NCBI GenBank assembly: GCA_963816855.1
Contig: CAWFMA010000036.1
Coordinates: 1-64,000, forward strand
Length of the DNA: 64,000 bases
Direction: 5' to 3'
DNA from: DASTFP01 sp963816855
GTDB lineage: Bacteria; Verrucomicrobiota; Verrucomicrobiia; Chthoniobacterales; Terrimicrobiaceae
This document shows positions 52,836 to 62,379 of this stretch, piece by piece; the first letter of the stretch is position 1, and each line of letters opens with the position of its first letter. The position numbers and the translations under genes were made by a program. Under the pieces are notes generated by a model. The model ran no database searches, was not told the DNA's origin, and saw nothing but the letters and a program-made list of their open reading frames with translations.

Positions 52836-52877
52836 GAAAGGGTTTCTGGAACCCGCACCTGAACACATTTTACTGCC

Positions 52878-54161
52878 ATGTCCGATACGCTTATCACTGC
52901 CATCACCGCTCGCCAGATCATTGACTCCCGCGGCAACCCCACCGTCGAAACTGACGTCGAACTCGCGGGCGGCGCGCTGGGCCGTGCCGCCGTTCCCAGC
53001 GGAGCTTCGACCGGGGCTCACGAAGCCTGGGAGCTTCGCGACGGCGCCAAGACCGTCTATCTCGGAAAGGGGGTGACGAAAGCCGTCGCCAACGTTCAGA
53101 AGATCCTGGCCCCGGAACTCGTGGGCATGGACGCGCTCGACCAAGTCGCGGTCGACAAGGCGATGATCGCACTTGATGGGACGGAGAATAAGAAAAAAGT
53201 GGGCGCCAACGCGATCCTGGCTGTTTCCCTGGCCACGGCGAAGGCCGCGGCGCAGCAGGTCGGAGTACCGCTCTACAAATACCTCGGCGGCCCGAATGCC
53301 AAAGTCCTTCCTGTTCCGATGATGAATATCGTGAACGGCGGCGCCCACAGCGACGCACCGATCGATTTTCAGGAGTTCATGATCATGCCCAAGGACTTTC
53401 CCACGTTCTCCGAGGCGCTTCGCGCCGGAGTCGAAATTTTCCACGCGCTCAAGGGAGAACTGAAAAAACGCGGCCTTTCGACGGCCATTGGCGACGAGGG
53501 CGGCTTTGCGCCGGCGTTCTCTTCCGCGGAGGATGCCCTCGACTCGATCGCAAACGCCGTCAAAGCGGCCGGCTACAAACTCGGCAAGCAAGTCTTCATC
53601 GCGCTGGACTCCGCTGCGAGCGAGTTCTACGACGCGGCCAAGAAGAGCTACGTGTTCAAGAAATCGGATGGGTCGAAACGCTCCGCCGAAGAAATCGTGG
53701 AATTTTACAAGAAGCTTTGCGCGTCCTACCCGATTGTCTCGATCGAGGATGGCTGTTCGGAGAACGATTGGGAAGGTTGGAAGCTTCTGACCGATGCCTT
53801 AGGCGAGAAGGTGCAACTCGTCGGGGATGATCTCTTCGTGACCAACGTCTCCTTCCTTCGCAAGGGAATCGAAAAAGGCGTCGGCAACTCGATCCTGGTC
53901 AAAGTCAACCAGATCGGCTCCCTCACGGAAACGCTCGACGCGATCGAACTTGCCAAGGAGAACAAATACACGGCGGTGATCAGCCATCGCTCCGGCGAGA
54001 CCGAAGACACCACGATCTCGGACATTGCCGTGGCCACGAACGCGGGCCAGATCAAGACGGGTTCGCTGTGCCGGACCGATCGCGTTGCCAAGTACAACCA
54101 ATTGCTGCGCATCGAGGAGTCTCTAGGCGCGGACGCCGTCTACGGCGGCAAAATGCGCTGA
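52878..54161 (+). CDS. eno: enolase
   Basis: Enolase interconverts 2-phosphoglycerate and phosphoenolpyruvate. The 427-residue protein starts ITARQIIDSRGNPTVETDVE and has the metal-ligand regions (FIALDSAASEFYD, SIEDGCSENDWEGW, LVGDDLFVTN), the catalytic Lys in VKVNQIGSLTETLDAIEL and the signature ISHRSGETEDTTISDIAVA. PEP made here also feeds the fructose PTS. ATG 52878. Gene order eno-ftsB-like-prfB follows, a common bacterial grouping for the first two. Confidence 0.97.
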   Translation: MSDTLITAITARQIIDSRGNPTVETDVELAGGALGRAAVPSGASTGAHEAWELRDGAKTVYLGKGVTKAVANVQKILAPELVGMDALDQVAVDKAMIALDGTENKKKVGANAILAVSLATAKAAAQQVGVPLYKYLGGPNAKVLPVPMMNIVNGGAHSDAPIDFQEFMIMPKDFPTFSEALRAGVEIFHALKGELKKRGLSTAIGDEGGFAPAFSSAEDALDSIANAVKAAGYKLGKQVFIALDSAASEFYDAAKKSYVFKKSDGSKRSAEEIVEFYKKLCASYPIVSIEDGCSENDWEGWKLLTDALGEKVQLVGDDLFVTNVSFLRKGIEKGVGNSILVKVNQIGSLTETLDAIELAKENKYTAVISHRSGETEDTTISDIAVATNAGQIKTGSLCRTDRVAKYNQLLRIEESLGADAVYGGKMR

Positions 54162-54268
54162 AGTTCTAAGATCAGTCGGCCAAAATTCTCCGCCGCTCCG
54201 GTTTTGGTCTAAGCCAGATCCGATGAATTATTCCGTGCCGGCGGCGGTCTTCGTGCTAATATTGGCGA

Positions 54269-54631
54269 ATGAGGTCCTTGGGAGAAGCGCGACGAACCGG
54301 CGATCCGTCCTTCTGGAACGCGCTCAATCGCGTTTTGCTGACGTTGGTTATCGCCGGAGGGCTCGCGGGAATTGTTCTTTGGTTCTATCCTGAACTCGAG
54401 CGCCGTGACCAGATGGCCCGCAAGCTTGCCGAGCATCATGAAGAGTTGCAGGCTCAGCAATCGCTCCGAAAGCAGCGGGAACGGGAGGTTTATCTCCTGG
54501 AGAACGACAAGGAATACATCGAGACAATCGCTCGCGACAAGCTCGACATGATGAAGGAAGGCGAAACTATTTTCCGGCTCGATCCCGCGAAGGTGGCGAA
54601 ACCCGTGCCCTCCGCCCAGAAAACGCCATGA
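54269..54631 (+). CDS. septum formation initiator (FtsB/DivIC family)
   Basis: The 120-residue protein has a short cytosolic start, one transmembrane helix (about 23-43, VLLTLVIAGGLAGIVLWFY) and a coiled coil (about 50-85, RDQMARKLAEHHEELQAQQS). It ends with the typical EREVYLLENDKEYIETIARD and KLDMMKEGETIFRL. This is the FtsB/DivIC plan, part of the divisome complex with FtsL and FtsQ. It lies about 107 bases after eno. Its stop overlaps the ATG of prfB (ATGA). Confidence 0.86.
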   Translation: MRSLGEARRTGDPSFWNALNRVLLTLVIAGGLAGIVLWFYPELERRDQMARKLAEHHEELQAQQSLRKQREREVYLLENDKEYIETIARDKLDMMKEGETIFRLDPAKVAKPVPSAQKTP

Positions 54632-55786
54632 TCGAACAACTCGAAACCATCGATACCTCCGCAATCTCCGCGCGCATCGCCGAGCTGCGGAGGTTTCTTT
54701 GACGTTCCCACCCTGATCCGGCGGCTCGCCGCCGTTGAGAAGCGGATGGCTTCGCCGGACTTTTGGAGCAATAAGGAAGCCGCTCAAAAAGACGTCGAAG
54801 AGGTTTCCGACTTGCGCGGCAAGATCCAGCCGTTTCTGGCGCTCGAATCCCGGGCGGCCGATCTTGAAGTGCTCAAGGAACTTGCCGCCGAGGAGCCCCC
54901 TGGTCAGCATCAAGCCGGCGCGATCACGGAGGTGCAGGCGGAATACCAATCCCTGCTCGGCGAGCTCGAGAGATTTGAGCTTCAGCAATTGCTCTCCGGC
55001 GAATTTGACCGCAATCCCGCCTTCGTGACGATCCATGCGGGCGCCGGCGGAACGGAATCCTGCGATTGGGCGGATATGCTCTTGCGCATGTACTCACGCT
55101 GGATCGAGCGCAGCGGCGAGCTCCAATCCGAAACGGTTGATGTTCAGGTCGGCGACGAGGCGGGAATCAAGTCGGCCACCTTGCGCGTTTCCGGCGACCA
55201 CGCCTACGGTTACCTGAAGAATGAAATTGGTGTTCATCGGCTCGTCAGGATCTCGCCTTTCGACTCAAACAAGCGGCGTCACACCTCCTTCGCCAGCGTG
55301 GATGTCGTGCCCGAGATCGAAGACGCTCCAATCTCGATCAACGAAGCCGATCTAAAGCTCGATACCTACCGGTCCGGCGGAAAAGGCGGCCAAAACGTCA
55401 ATAAGGTCGAGACCGCCGTCCGCATTACTCACCTACCCACCGGGATCGTGGTCGCCTGCCAGGCGGAGCGCAGTCAGGGCCGCAACCGCGATTTGGCGAT
55501 GAAGATGCTCAAAGCCAAGCTTTATCAAATCGAGGCGGACAAGAAGCGAGCCGAGGTGGAACGGCAATATGGCGAAAAGGGCGACATCGCTTGGGGAAAC
55601 CAGATCCGCTCGTATGTGTTCCAACCTTACCAAATGGTCAAAGATCTTCGGACCGGGGTTCAAACCAGCGATATCCAAGGAGTGATGGACGGCGCGATCG
55701 ACAATTTCATCGAAGGCAAACTTCGGGGATTGACCTACAAGAAAGGTCCGCAAGACGAGCCCGAGAGGGTTGGCGACACGGGCTAA
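54628..55786 (+). CDS. prfB: peptide chain release factor 2, with programmed +1 frameshift
   Basis: RF2 ends translation at UGA and UAA. The gene starts at ATG 54628 and meets an in-frame TGA as codon 25 (54700-54702). Reading continues in the +1 frame from 54701 to 55786. The full protein is about 385 residues. In it SPF (the stop-codon recognition tripeptide) is at about 209-211 and GGQ (peptidyl-tRNA hydrolysis) at about 253-255, close to E. coli positions. Flanks are standard: GVHRLVRISPFDSNKRRHTS and SGGKGGQNVNKVETAVRITH. A short C-terminal extension (GPQDEPERVGDTG) is unusual. It overlaps the ftsB-like gene by four bases. Confidence 0.96.
54688..54702 (+). promoter_or_regulatory. prfB: prfB programmed frameshift site
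   Basis: CGGAGG (54688-54693), an internal Shine-Dalgarno sequence, lies three bases before CTT-TGA-C, the classic slip site. When RF2 is scarce the ribosome slips +1 at CTTT and avoids the UGA stop, so the protein regulates itself. All parts match the known signal. Confidence 0.96.
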
Positions 55787-56019
55787 TTCGCGGGCGAAAA
55801 TTGTCGTTACCGCGATAATGTTCCTTTGGCGATTCGTTAGCTTCGCCTCCCGGTTTTTGCTGGTTTCCGTCCAATTTTGCGTTGACCTGAAATGGCGTGC
55901 CGTTCATCCTCACGGCCCGAGATGCTGAACCGGAAACAACTAAGGCGGCTTGTAACCGTGCTACTTCCGATCGGAATTGGCATCTGAACCAGAACAATTA
56001 AGTACCACCAAATCGCTCA

Positions 56020-56967
56020 ATGAAAATCCCCCACACTCTAAGAAAACCCCTTTGCCTTGCCCTGGGAGTAGCCTTCCTTGGCCCCTTGCAGGCCGCCGAT
56101 AAAGAGCTGAAGTCCGTCGGCGTAACGGTCGGAGATCTCGGCAATCCCTTCTTTGTGCAGATTGCCCACGGCGCCGAGCATAAGGCCAAGGAGATCAATC
56201 CTAACGTCAAGTTCAATTCGCTCTCGAGCAACTACGACGTGAACAATCAAACCAATCAAATGGACAACCTGGTTTCCTCCGGAGTTAATCTCATCCTGCT
56301 CGGAGCCGCCGACAGCAAAGGCATCGCCCCGGCCGTGAAGCGCGCCAAAGCCGCCGGCTCTCTCGTCGTCGCGGTCGACGTCGGCGCCGAAGGCGGAGTG
56401 GATGCCACGGTCATGTCGGACAATCGCCAAGCCGGCCAGCAGGCTGCCCAATACATCGTGGACAAGCTGAAAGGCAAGGGCCAGATCGTAATTGTTAACG
56501 GCCCTCCTGTTACGTCTGTTCAGGACCGGGTCGCTGGTGCGCTCGATGTCTTCAAGAAGAATCCGGATATCAAGATTTTGTCTCAGGATCAAAACGCGGG
56601 CGGCAGCCGCGACGGCGGGCTTCGCGTGATGACCGATCTTCTGACCGCTTTTCCGAAGCTGGATGCGGTCTTCGCAATCAACGATCCGACGGGCATCGGC
56701 TGCGACTTGGCGGCCAAGCAGGCGCAACGCAACGACTTCTTCATCGTTGGCGTGGACGGCTCTCCCGACGGGGTATCTGCTCTCAAAGCAAAAGGAAGTC
56801 TGTTCGAGGCCACGCCCGCTCAGGATCCTTACGCGATGGCCCAGAAGGCCGTGGAAGTCGGCGCCGACATCATGCAGGGTAAGAAACCCGAAAGCGACAT
56901 GATCCTCATTCCTGTAAAATTGATCACTCGGGACAATGTCAACGACTACCAAGGCTGGACCAAGTAA
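56020..56967 (+). CDS. sugar ABC transporter substrate-binding protein (ribose-type)
   Basis: The 315-residue protein begins with a signal peptide (MKIPHTLRKPLCLALGVAFL, cut probably after LQA near residue 26) and has the periplasmic-binding fold of the LacI/RbsB type. Visible strands are KSVGVTVGDLGNPFFVQIAH, GVNLILLGAADSKGIAPAVK, DATVMSDNRQAGQQAAQYIV, DAVFAINDPTGIGCDLAAKQ and FIVGVDGSPDGVSALKAKGS. The sugar cannot be read from sequence alone. It starts a three-gene importer with the ATPase (overlapping by 32 bases) and permease. Confidence 0.93.
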   Translation: MKIPHTLRKPLCLALGVAFLGPLQAADKELKSVGVTVGDLGNPFFVQIAHGAEHKAKEINPNVKFNSLSSNYDVNNQTNQMDNLVSSGVNLILLGAADSKGIAPAVKRAKAAGSLVVAVDVGAEGGVDATVMSDNRQAGQQAAQYIVDKLKGKGQIVIVNGPPVTSVQDRVAGALDVFKKNPDIKILSQDQNAGGSRDGGLRVMTDLLTAFPKLDAVFAINDPTGIGCDLAAKQAQRNDFFIVGVDGSPDGVSALKAKGSLFEATPAQDPYAMAQKAVEVGADIMQGKKPESDMILIPVKLITRDNVNDYQGWTK

Positions 56968-58468
56968 AACTAACGGGCAGCCGATCCTGACCGTACGCGG
57001 GGTGACCAAGAGTTTTCCCGGCGTGCGCGCCTTGAAGGGCGTGGATCTCACGATATACCCCGGAGAGGTCCACGCTTTGGTCGGCGAAAATGGTGCCGGA
57101 AAGAGCACCTTAATGAAAATCCTGGTGGGCGCTCAGCGTCCGGATGGAGGCGAAATAACTCTCGACGGAAAGCCCGTTCATTTTCATACGCCGCACCAGG
57201 CGCGGGCGGCAGGCATCGGGATTATTTACCAGGAATTAACCATTGCCCCGAACCTGACAGTTGCAGGAAACGTGTTCCTGGGATCCGAACAGCGCAAATT
57301 CGGTTTCCTGACGGACACTTCAGCGATGATTGGGCATACCCAGCAGGTTCTGGATCGACTGGGAGCCAGGTTCAAAGCTGCTCAGCGCGCCGCCCATTTG
57401 TCCATTGCCGAGCAACAGCAGGTGGAAATCGCCCGGGCGCTCTTTTACAAGAGCCGCATTCTTGTCATGGATGAGCCAACGACGGCGCTTTCCGATCGCG
57501 AAACCGAGCGCCTGTTCGCCGTCGTAAAGCAGCTGCGCTCGGAGGGGATGGCCATCATTTATATCAGCCATCGAATGGCCGAGATTTATGAACTCTCGGA
57601 TCGTCTTTCCGTCTTCAGGGACGGCGAATACGTGGGAGAACTGACTCGGCCGGAATTTTCTTCGGACCGCATCATCGGAATGATGGTCGGTCGAAAACTG
57701 GAGGATCTTTTTCCGGAGAAGACGGCCGCTCCCGGAAAAGCGGTCCTCCAAGTGAAAAACATGTCCGACCAGGAGCTGGTGAAGGACGCCAGCTTTGAAC
57801 TTCGGGCCGGCGAGGTCCTAGGACTTTCCGGACTTGTTGGCGCCGGCCGGACGGAGCTGGCCCGGCTGATTTTTGGCGCCGATCCCAAACGGACCGGCGA
57901 AGTCTACCTCGACGGCAAGCTCGTCAACATTCGGCATCCTATCGACGCGGTACAGTGCGGAATCGGTTATGTGCCGGAAGACCGCAAGCTCGCCGGCGTT
58001 TTTTTGCAGATGTCATGCCGCGACAACATCGCCATGAACATCCTTGGCCGCAGCGCAAAGGCAGGGATCATTAACTTCACGGATATTAATGACCGCTCGA
58101 AGTCTCAGGCGCGGGCGCTCCGTTTGCGCGCTGCGTCCCTCTGGGTTCGCGCGGGCGGGCTTTCCGGGGGCAACCAGCAAAAACTGCTCCTTGCGAGGTG
58201 GTTGGAGATCAACCCCAAGGTGATGATTCTCGATGAACCCACCCGCGGCGTCGATATTGGCGCAAAGGCGGAAATTTACGCGGTAATTCAGCAACTCGCC
58301 AGCAAGGGCATGGCAGTCATCTTTATCTCGAGCGAACTGCCCGAAATCATAGGCGTTTGTAAACGCGTTCTTGTGATGCGTGAAGGGGTGATCACCGGAG
58401 AGGTCGGCGGCAATTCGGGAATAGAAGTCACCCAGGAGAATATCATGAAGTTCGCAACGGGCGTCTAA
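56936..58468 (+). CDS. sugar ABC transporter ATP-binding protein (two ATPase domains)
   Basis: The 510-residue protein is RbsA/XylG-like with two ABC domains in tandem. Domain one has GENGAGKSTLMKILVGAQRP, the signature LSIAEQQQVEIARAL and the Walker B ILVMDEPTTALSDRE. Domain two has GLVGAGRTELARLIFGADPK in the usual degenerate Walker A and GGLSGGNQQKLLLARWLE with MILDEPTRGVDIGAKAEI. ATG 56936 overlaps the binding-protein gene by 32 bases; a start just after is also possible. It sits 20 bases before the permease gene. Confidence 0.95.
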   Translation: MSTTTKAGPSKTNGQPILTVRGVTKSFPGVRALKGVDLTIYPGEVHALVGENGAGKSTLMKILVGAQRPDGGEITLDGKPVHFHTPHQARAAGIGIIYQELTIAPNLTVAGNVFLGSEQRKFGFLTDTSAMIGHTQQVLDRLGARFKAAQRAAHLSIAEQQQVEIARALFYKSRILVMDEPTTALSDRETERLFAVVKQLRSEGMAIIYISHRMAEIYELSDRLSVFRDGEYVGELTRPEFSSDRIIGMMVGRKLEDLFPEKTAAPGKAVLQVKNMSDQELVKDASFELRAGEVLGLSGLVGAGRTELARLIFGADPKRTGEVYLDGKLVNIRHPIDAVQCGIGYVPEDRKLAGVFLQMSCRDNIAMNILGRSAKAGIINFTDINDRSKSQARALRLRAASLWVRAGGLSGGNQQKLLLARWLEINPKVMILDEPTRGVDIGAKAEIYAVIQQLASKGMAVIFISSELPEIIGVCKRVLVMREGVITGEVGGNSGIEVTQENIMKFATGV

Positions 58469-58488
58469 GCTTAAGCACCCTATTTATC

Positions 58489-59478
58489 ATGGCTAATCCT
58501 TCTTCTCAGAACACCACTGTAAGCACCGTCGCGCGCAAGGAAGTGATGCGCGGCCTGATTCAAGTTGCCGGGATGCTGCCGGTCCTGATCGTTATTTGCA
58601 TCCTCTTTTCATTTCTTACAGGAACCTTTCTTACGACCAATAACTTGATCAATGTCGTCAGGCAGGCGTCGATTAACATCGTCCTCGCGGCGGGCATGAC
58701 ATTTGTCATCCTCACCGGTGGCATCGACCTTGCGGTGGGTTCAGTTCTCGGAATGACCGCGGTCCTCTCGCTGTTATTTTCACTGAACCCCTCTTTGAGT
58801 TGGGCTGCCATACCGATCGCCCTGCTGAGCGGCACCCTCGTTGGTGTGATGACAGGTGCGACGGTTCACTATTTCGGCCTGCCGCCGTTTATTGTGACAC
58901 TGGGCACCTACACGGCGCTTCGCGGCGCCGCGTACCTCTTCGCGGGGGGCACCACGCTTATCAACAACGATCTCTCCTTTGCTTGGATAGGCAATAGTTA
59001 TCTGGGACCTGTCCCCTGGTTGGTCGTGATAGCATTTATCGTAATTTTGATCAGCGCTTTTATTCTCCACCGAACCGTGCTCGGGGTGCATATTTACGCG
59101 GTCGGCGGCAATCCACTCGCCGCTCGCCTCACGGGCATCCCGGTGGCAACTATTCTGCTATTTGTTTATGGTATCAGCGGCTTCCTTTCCGGGCTGGGAG
59201 GGGTAATGACCGCCAGTCGGCTTTACAGCGCTCAAGGACGACTGGGAGAAGGCTACGAATTGGATGCGATCGCCGCAGTTATTCTTGGCGGCACGAGCTT
59301 CTCCGGAGGTATCGGAACGGTTTTCGGCACGTTGATCGGCGCTCTTATTGTCGCCGTGCTCAACAACGGCCTGACATTGATGAACGTGTCCTTCTACTGG
59401 CAGTTGGTCGTCAAAGGCGCGGTGATCATCCTGGCCGTGCTCCTTGATCGGCTGCGGACCCGCGGCCAAACCCATTAG
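58489..59478 (+). CDS. sugar ABC transporter permease (RbsC-like)
   Basis: The 329-residue membrane protein has about ten helices of the RbsC/XylH type. Family marks are MTFVILTGGIDLAVGSVLGM and LPPFIVTLGTYTALRGAAYL with LFAGGTTLINNDLSFAWIG, GGNPLAARLTGIPVATILLF, and EGYELDAIAAVILGGTSFSG followed by GIGTVFGTLIGALIVAVLNN. It is the last gene of the importer. No kinase or isomerase gene lies close by. Confidence 0.94.
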   Translation: MANPSSQNTTVSTVARKEVMRGLIQVAGMLPVLIVICILFSFLTGTFLTTNNLINVVRQASINIVLAAGMTFVILTGGIDLAVGSVLGMTAVLSLLFSLNPSLSWAAIPIALLSGTLVGVMTGATVHYFGLPPFIVTLGTYTALRGAAYLFAGGTTLINNDLSFAWIGNSYLGPVPWLVVIAFIVILISAFILHRTVLGVHIYAVGGNPLAARLTGIPVATILLFVYGISGFLSGLGGVMTASRLYSAQGRLGEGYELDAIAAVILGGTSFSGGIGTVFGTLIGALIVAVLNNGLTLMNVSFYWQLVVKGAVIILAVLLDRLRTRGQTH

Positions 59479-59526
59479 GATCTTAGGGCTTTGCGAAAGG
59501 CTTGGCTCGAATCTTCGGCAAGCTTG

Positions 59527-60957
59527 TCACTGCAAAGGACTCATCAGAGCCGCCAGCCTGCATTTAAGCCGAAAGGAGAATTTTCCCTTTTCGAATTTGT
59601 TGAGGTTTTCCGCTTCGCTGCGCGCGAAGTCCTTCTCGAACATTTTCTCCACCGTCTTGGCGAACCCTGAGTCCTGAACGATGCCTGAAAGCTCGAAATT
59701 CAGCATGAACGAGCGAAAGTCCATGTTTACGGAACCGATGATCGACAAGTCGTCATCTGCCAGGAGAGCTTTTTGGTGCATAAAGCCACGCTGGTAGCGC
59801 CAGATCTTGACGCCGGCTTGGCGCATCGTGGGATAGAACGTGTAGGAGGAAAGCCAGGGCAGCAGATGGTCAGGTCTTTGCGGCAGAATAATTCTCACAT
59901 CAACGCCTCGGAGCGCCGCGTGACCGAGCGCCGCCTGAAGCATCGGATCCGGCACGAAATAGGGACTCGCAATCCAGAGTCTCTCGCGAACGTCGTGAAT
60001 GATTTCGCCGAAAGTGACTCCCGTGACGTTCCACGATTGCGCCGGGCCGGAGGCGCATGCCAGCACGGTTTGCCGGCCGACCGAGCGTGGCTCGAAGGGA
60101 ATATTCGGCACTTCCCTGCAGGCATAGTACCAGTCCTCCAAAAATGAAAGCTGGAGGGCCACGATGGCCGGGCCTTCAAGTTGGAGATGGGTGTCCCGCC
60201 AGGAACCAAGAACGCCCAACCCCAAGTACTCATCAGCGGCATTGAGCCCTCCGAAAAACGCAACCTCCCCGTCGACGACAACCAATTTTCGGTGATTTCG
60301 AAAATTCATCTGAAATTGCCTCCCAAATTGGCGGTTGGTCACAAAGGCCTGAACAGAAACGCCCAAATCGAGCAACTCGTTGAGGTATGACCTTGGAAGG
60401 TTTTTGGAACCCACCCGGTCGTAAAGCAACCAGCAGCGCACTCCGCGACGGGAAGCGGCAAGAAGCTTCTCCTTAAGTGCACCCCCCAGGCCGTCGTCGC
60501 GGATGATGAAGAACTGCACGATGATGTAGTTTCTGGCATTGTCGATGGCCTCAAAAATCGTGCGAAAGGTCTCCTTGCCGTCGATGAGAAGACGGCAGGA
60601 ATTTCCCTTCGTCGGAGGCAGCCCCCGCAAGCCGAAAGCCAACTGCTCGGCATCGGAATATTTGTCGAGAAAGCTTGCCCGGAACGGGGCCAAAACCCGC
60701 TGCGCCTGCTTGAGCACAGCGTCAAGCTCAGGCTGTCCATCGACCCCAGCAAGCATATAGCCGGAGAACCGCGACTCGCCGAACACAAGAAAAAGCGGGA
60801 TCGCGAGGTAGGGGAGAAAGGCGAGGGCCAGGCCCCAACCGATCGCCGCTTGGGGCGTGCGCGAAATAAGCACCGCCTGGATTCCGAAGTAGACGCCCGC
60901 CGCGTGGAACGTGATTCCCAACAGAAATGCCAAGACAAAGAAGATCTCTGTAAACAT
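59527..60957 (-). CDS. cls: cardiolipin synthase (phospholipase D family)
   Basis: Cls joins two phosphatidylglycerols to cardiolipin at the inner membrane. The 476-residue protein has two N-terminal helices (EIFFVLAFLLGITFHAAGVY; GWGLALAFLPYLAIPLFLVF) and two HKD motifs: HRKLVVVDGEVAFFGGLNAA and HQKALLADDDLSIIGSVNMD. Family text also includes DDGLGGALKEKLLAASRRGV. ATG 60957 matches the family start; a longer in-frame stretch to 61188 lies inside glcF. It starts 5 bases after glcF ends, same strand, so it may be co-transcribed with the glycolate genes. Confidence 0.93.
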   Translation of the reverse strand: MFTEIFFVLAFLLGITFHAAGVYFGIQAVLISRTPQAAIGWGLALAFLPYLAIPLFLVFGESRFSGYMLAGVDGQPELDAVLKQAQRVLAPFRASFLDKYSDAEQLAFGLRGLPPTKGNSCRLLIDGKETFRTIFEAIDNARNYIIVQFFIIRDDGLGGALKEKLLAASRRGVRCWLLYDRVGSKNLPRSYLNELLDLGVSVQAFVTNRQFGRQFQMNFRNHRKLVVVDGEVAFFGGLNAADEYLGLGVLGSWRDTHLQLEGPAIVALQLSFLEDWYYACREVPNIPFEPRSVGRQTVLACASGPAQSWNVTGVTFGEIIHDVRERLWIASPYFVPDPMLQAALGHAALRGVDVRIILPQRPDHLLPWLSSYTFYPTMRQAGVKIWRYQRGFMHQKALLADDDLSIIGSVNMDFRSFMLNFELSGIVQDSGFAKTVEKMFEKDFARSEAENLNKFEKGKFSFRLKCRLAALMSPLQ

Positions 60958-60962
60958 GACGG

Positions 60963-62306
60963 CTATTGTTCCGATCGGTAAGCCTCTGCCAGAAGGCTGA
61001 TCGGATGCCGCACAGGGATCCGCCTCGCGGACGTTCGGACAGCAGTCCGCAGTTGCAAGATACATCCGGGATTTGCCGTCGCGACAACGGAGGCGCCGGT
61101 CCGCAAGATATTCTGGAGCTTTCGTTCCTGAAGCTTTGCCGCCATCTCCGGCTGGGTGATGTTGTAGATCCCGGCACTTCCGCAGCACCAGGCCGATTCA
61201 GGCAATTCGGTCAGTTCCACGCCGGGAATAGCCCGCAGAATTTCCCTGGGCTGTCTCGTTATCTTCTGCCCATGACAAAGATGGCAGGCTTCATGATAGG
61301 TCACAGAAACCTTGTCCGGTGTTCCCGGACATTTCGGCTTTTTAAAATCGATCTGGCAAAGCCACTCGTGAATATCCCGGACTTTTTCAGACCATGCGCG
61401 GGCCCGGCGCGAATACCTGGCATCCTCTGCCAGGAGAATCCCGTAGCTCTTGAGATGAGAGCCACATCCCGCCGCATTTGTGATGATTGCGTCCAGCGCG
61501 TCGACGTCAAACGCGTCAATCTGCCTGCGGGCGAGAAGCTTAGCGGTCTCAATTTCTCCATTGTGGGCATGCAGCGAACCGCAGCAATCCTGCGTGCCTG
61601 GCGTGTAGACCTCACACTGGTTGGCAAGAAGAGCATCGACCGTGTCCCGATTGACGTCGGAAAGGACGATGTCCTGCACGCATCCGGTCAGCATGCCCAC
61701 GCGGTAGCGAGGCTCTCCTTGCGGACGCTCCACAGGTTTGATGAGCTGCCCGGAAAATCTTGATTGCGCCGCAGGGGTCATCCTTTCCAATTCCCTAAGT
61801 CGATAGGGAAGGACCCTGTTGAGCCGCAGAAGGCGCAGCAACGCCTGCGCGCCGCACACCCGATAAAGCCAAAGGAGGCGCCCAAGAAATCTTAGCAGTT
61901 TTGGCCGGGTGAAGATTTCCTTGAGGGTCAAGGAACGAATAAGATCCCGTGCCGGGTTGCTGAGCACACCGGCCTCTTCCGCCTCTTCGCGCGCCGCTTC
62001 GAAGAGCCGGGAATACTGGACCCCCGCCGGACAGGCGGTCTCGCAGGCCAGACAACCCAGGCAAAAGTACATCTCTTCGCCGAACACCGAAGTCGTGCCC
62101 ATTCGGCCGTCGGCAATGGCGCGCATAAGGGATATGCGGCCGCGGGGGCTGTTCCGTTCGACTTTCGTCGCATCATAAGTCGGGCAGGTCGGAAGACACA
62201 TTCCGCAATGGATACATTGCTGCAAAAGCGAATAGTCCAGATCCCGAAGCGGACTATGCGTTTTCCCAGAGCGATCGACGCCCACTTTTGAATGCCCGGT
62301 GCTCAA
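60963..62306 (-). CDS. glcF: glycolate oxidase iron-sulphur subunit
   Basis: GlcF carries electrons from the FAD subunit that oxidises glycolate or lactate. The 447-residue protein has two 4Fe-4S motifs (CIHCGMCLPTCPTYDAT and CLGCLACETACPAGVQYS) and two CCG-type domains (GTQDCCGSLHAHNGE and ESAWCCGSAGIYNITQPEM) with a heterodisulfide-reductase pattern. The start is probably TTG 62306 with AGGGA upstream, or GTG 62285. It lies 73 bases after glcD. No glcE gene is between them. Confidence 0.93.
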   Translation of the reverse strand: MSTGHSKVGVDRSGKTHSPLRDLDYSLLQQCIHCGMCLPTCPTYDATKVERNSPRGRISLMRAIADGRMGTTSVFGEEMYFCLGCLACETACPAGVQYSRLFEAAREEAEEAGVLSNPARDLIRSLTLKEIFTRPKLLRFLGRLLWLYRVCGAQALLRLLRLNRVLPYRLRELERMTPAAQSRFSGQLIKPVERPQGEPRYRVGMLTGCVQDIVLSDVNRDTVDALLANQCEVYTPGTQDCCGSLHAHNGEIETAKLLARRQIDAFDVDALDAIITNAAGCGSHLKSYGILLAEDARYSRRARAWSEKVRDIHEWLCQIDFKKPKCPGTPDKVSVTYHEACHLCHGQKITRQPREILRAIPGVELTELPESAWCCGSAGIYNITQPEMAAKLQERKLQNILRTGASVVATANPGCILQLRTAVRTSARRIPVRHPISLLAEAYRSEQ

Positions 62307-62379
62307 GCGGGTCCCTTCAATGCTTCTCCGCCCGGCTTGAATGCCGGGCGCAACAAGGAGGTCGCCATGGTTCGTTCCA

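Noticed and set aside
60958..61188. A longer N-terminus for cardiolipin synthase.
   Set aside because: It lies inside glcF on the same strand in another frame and lacks the hydrophobic start typical of Cls, which begins at 60957.
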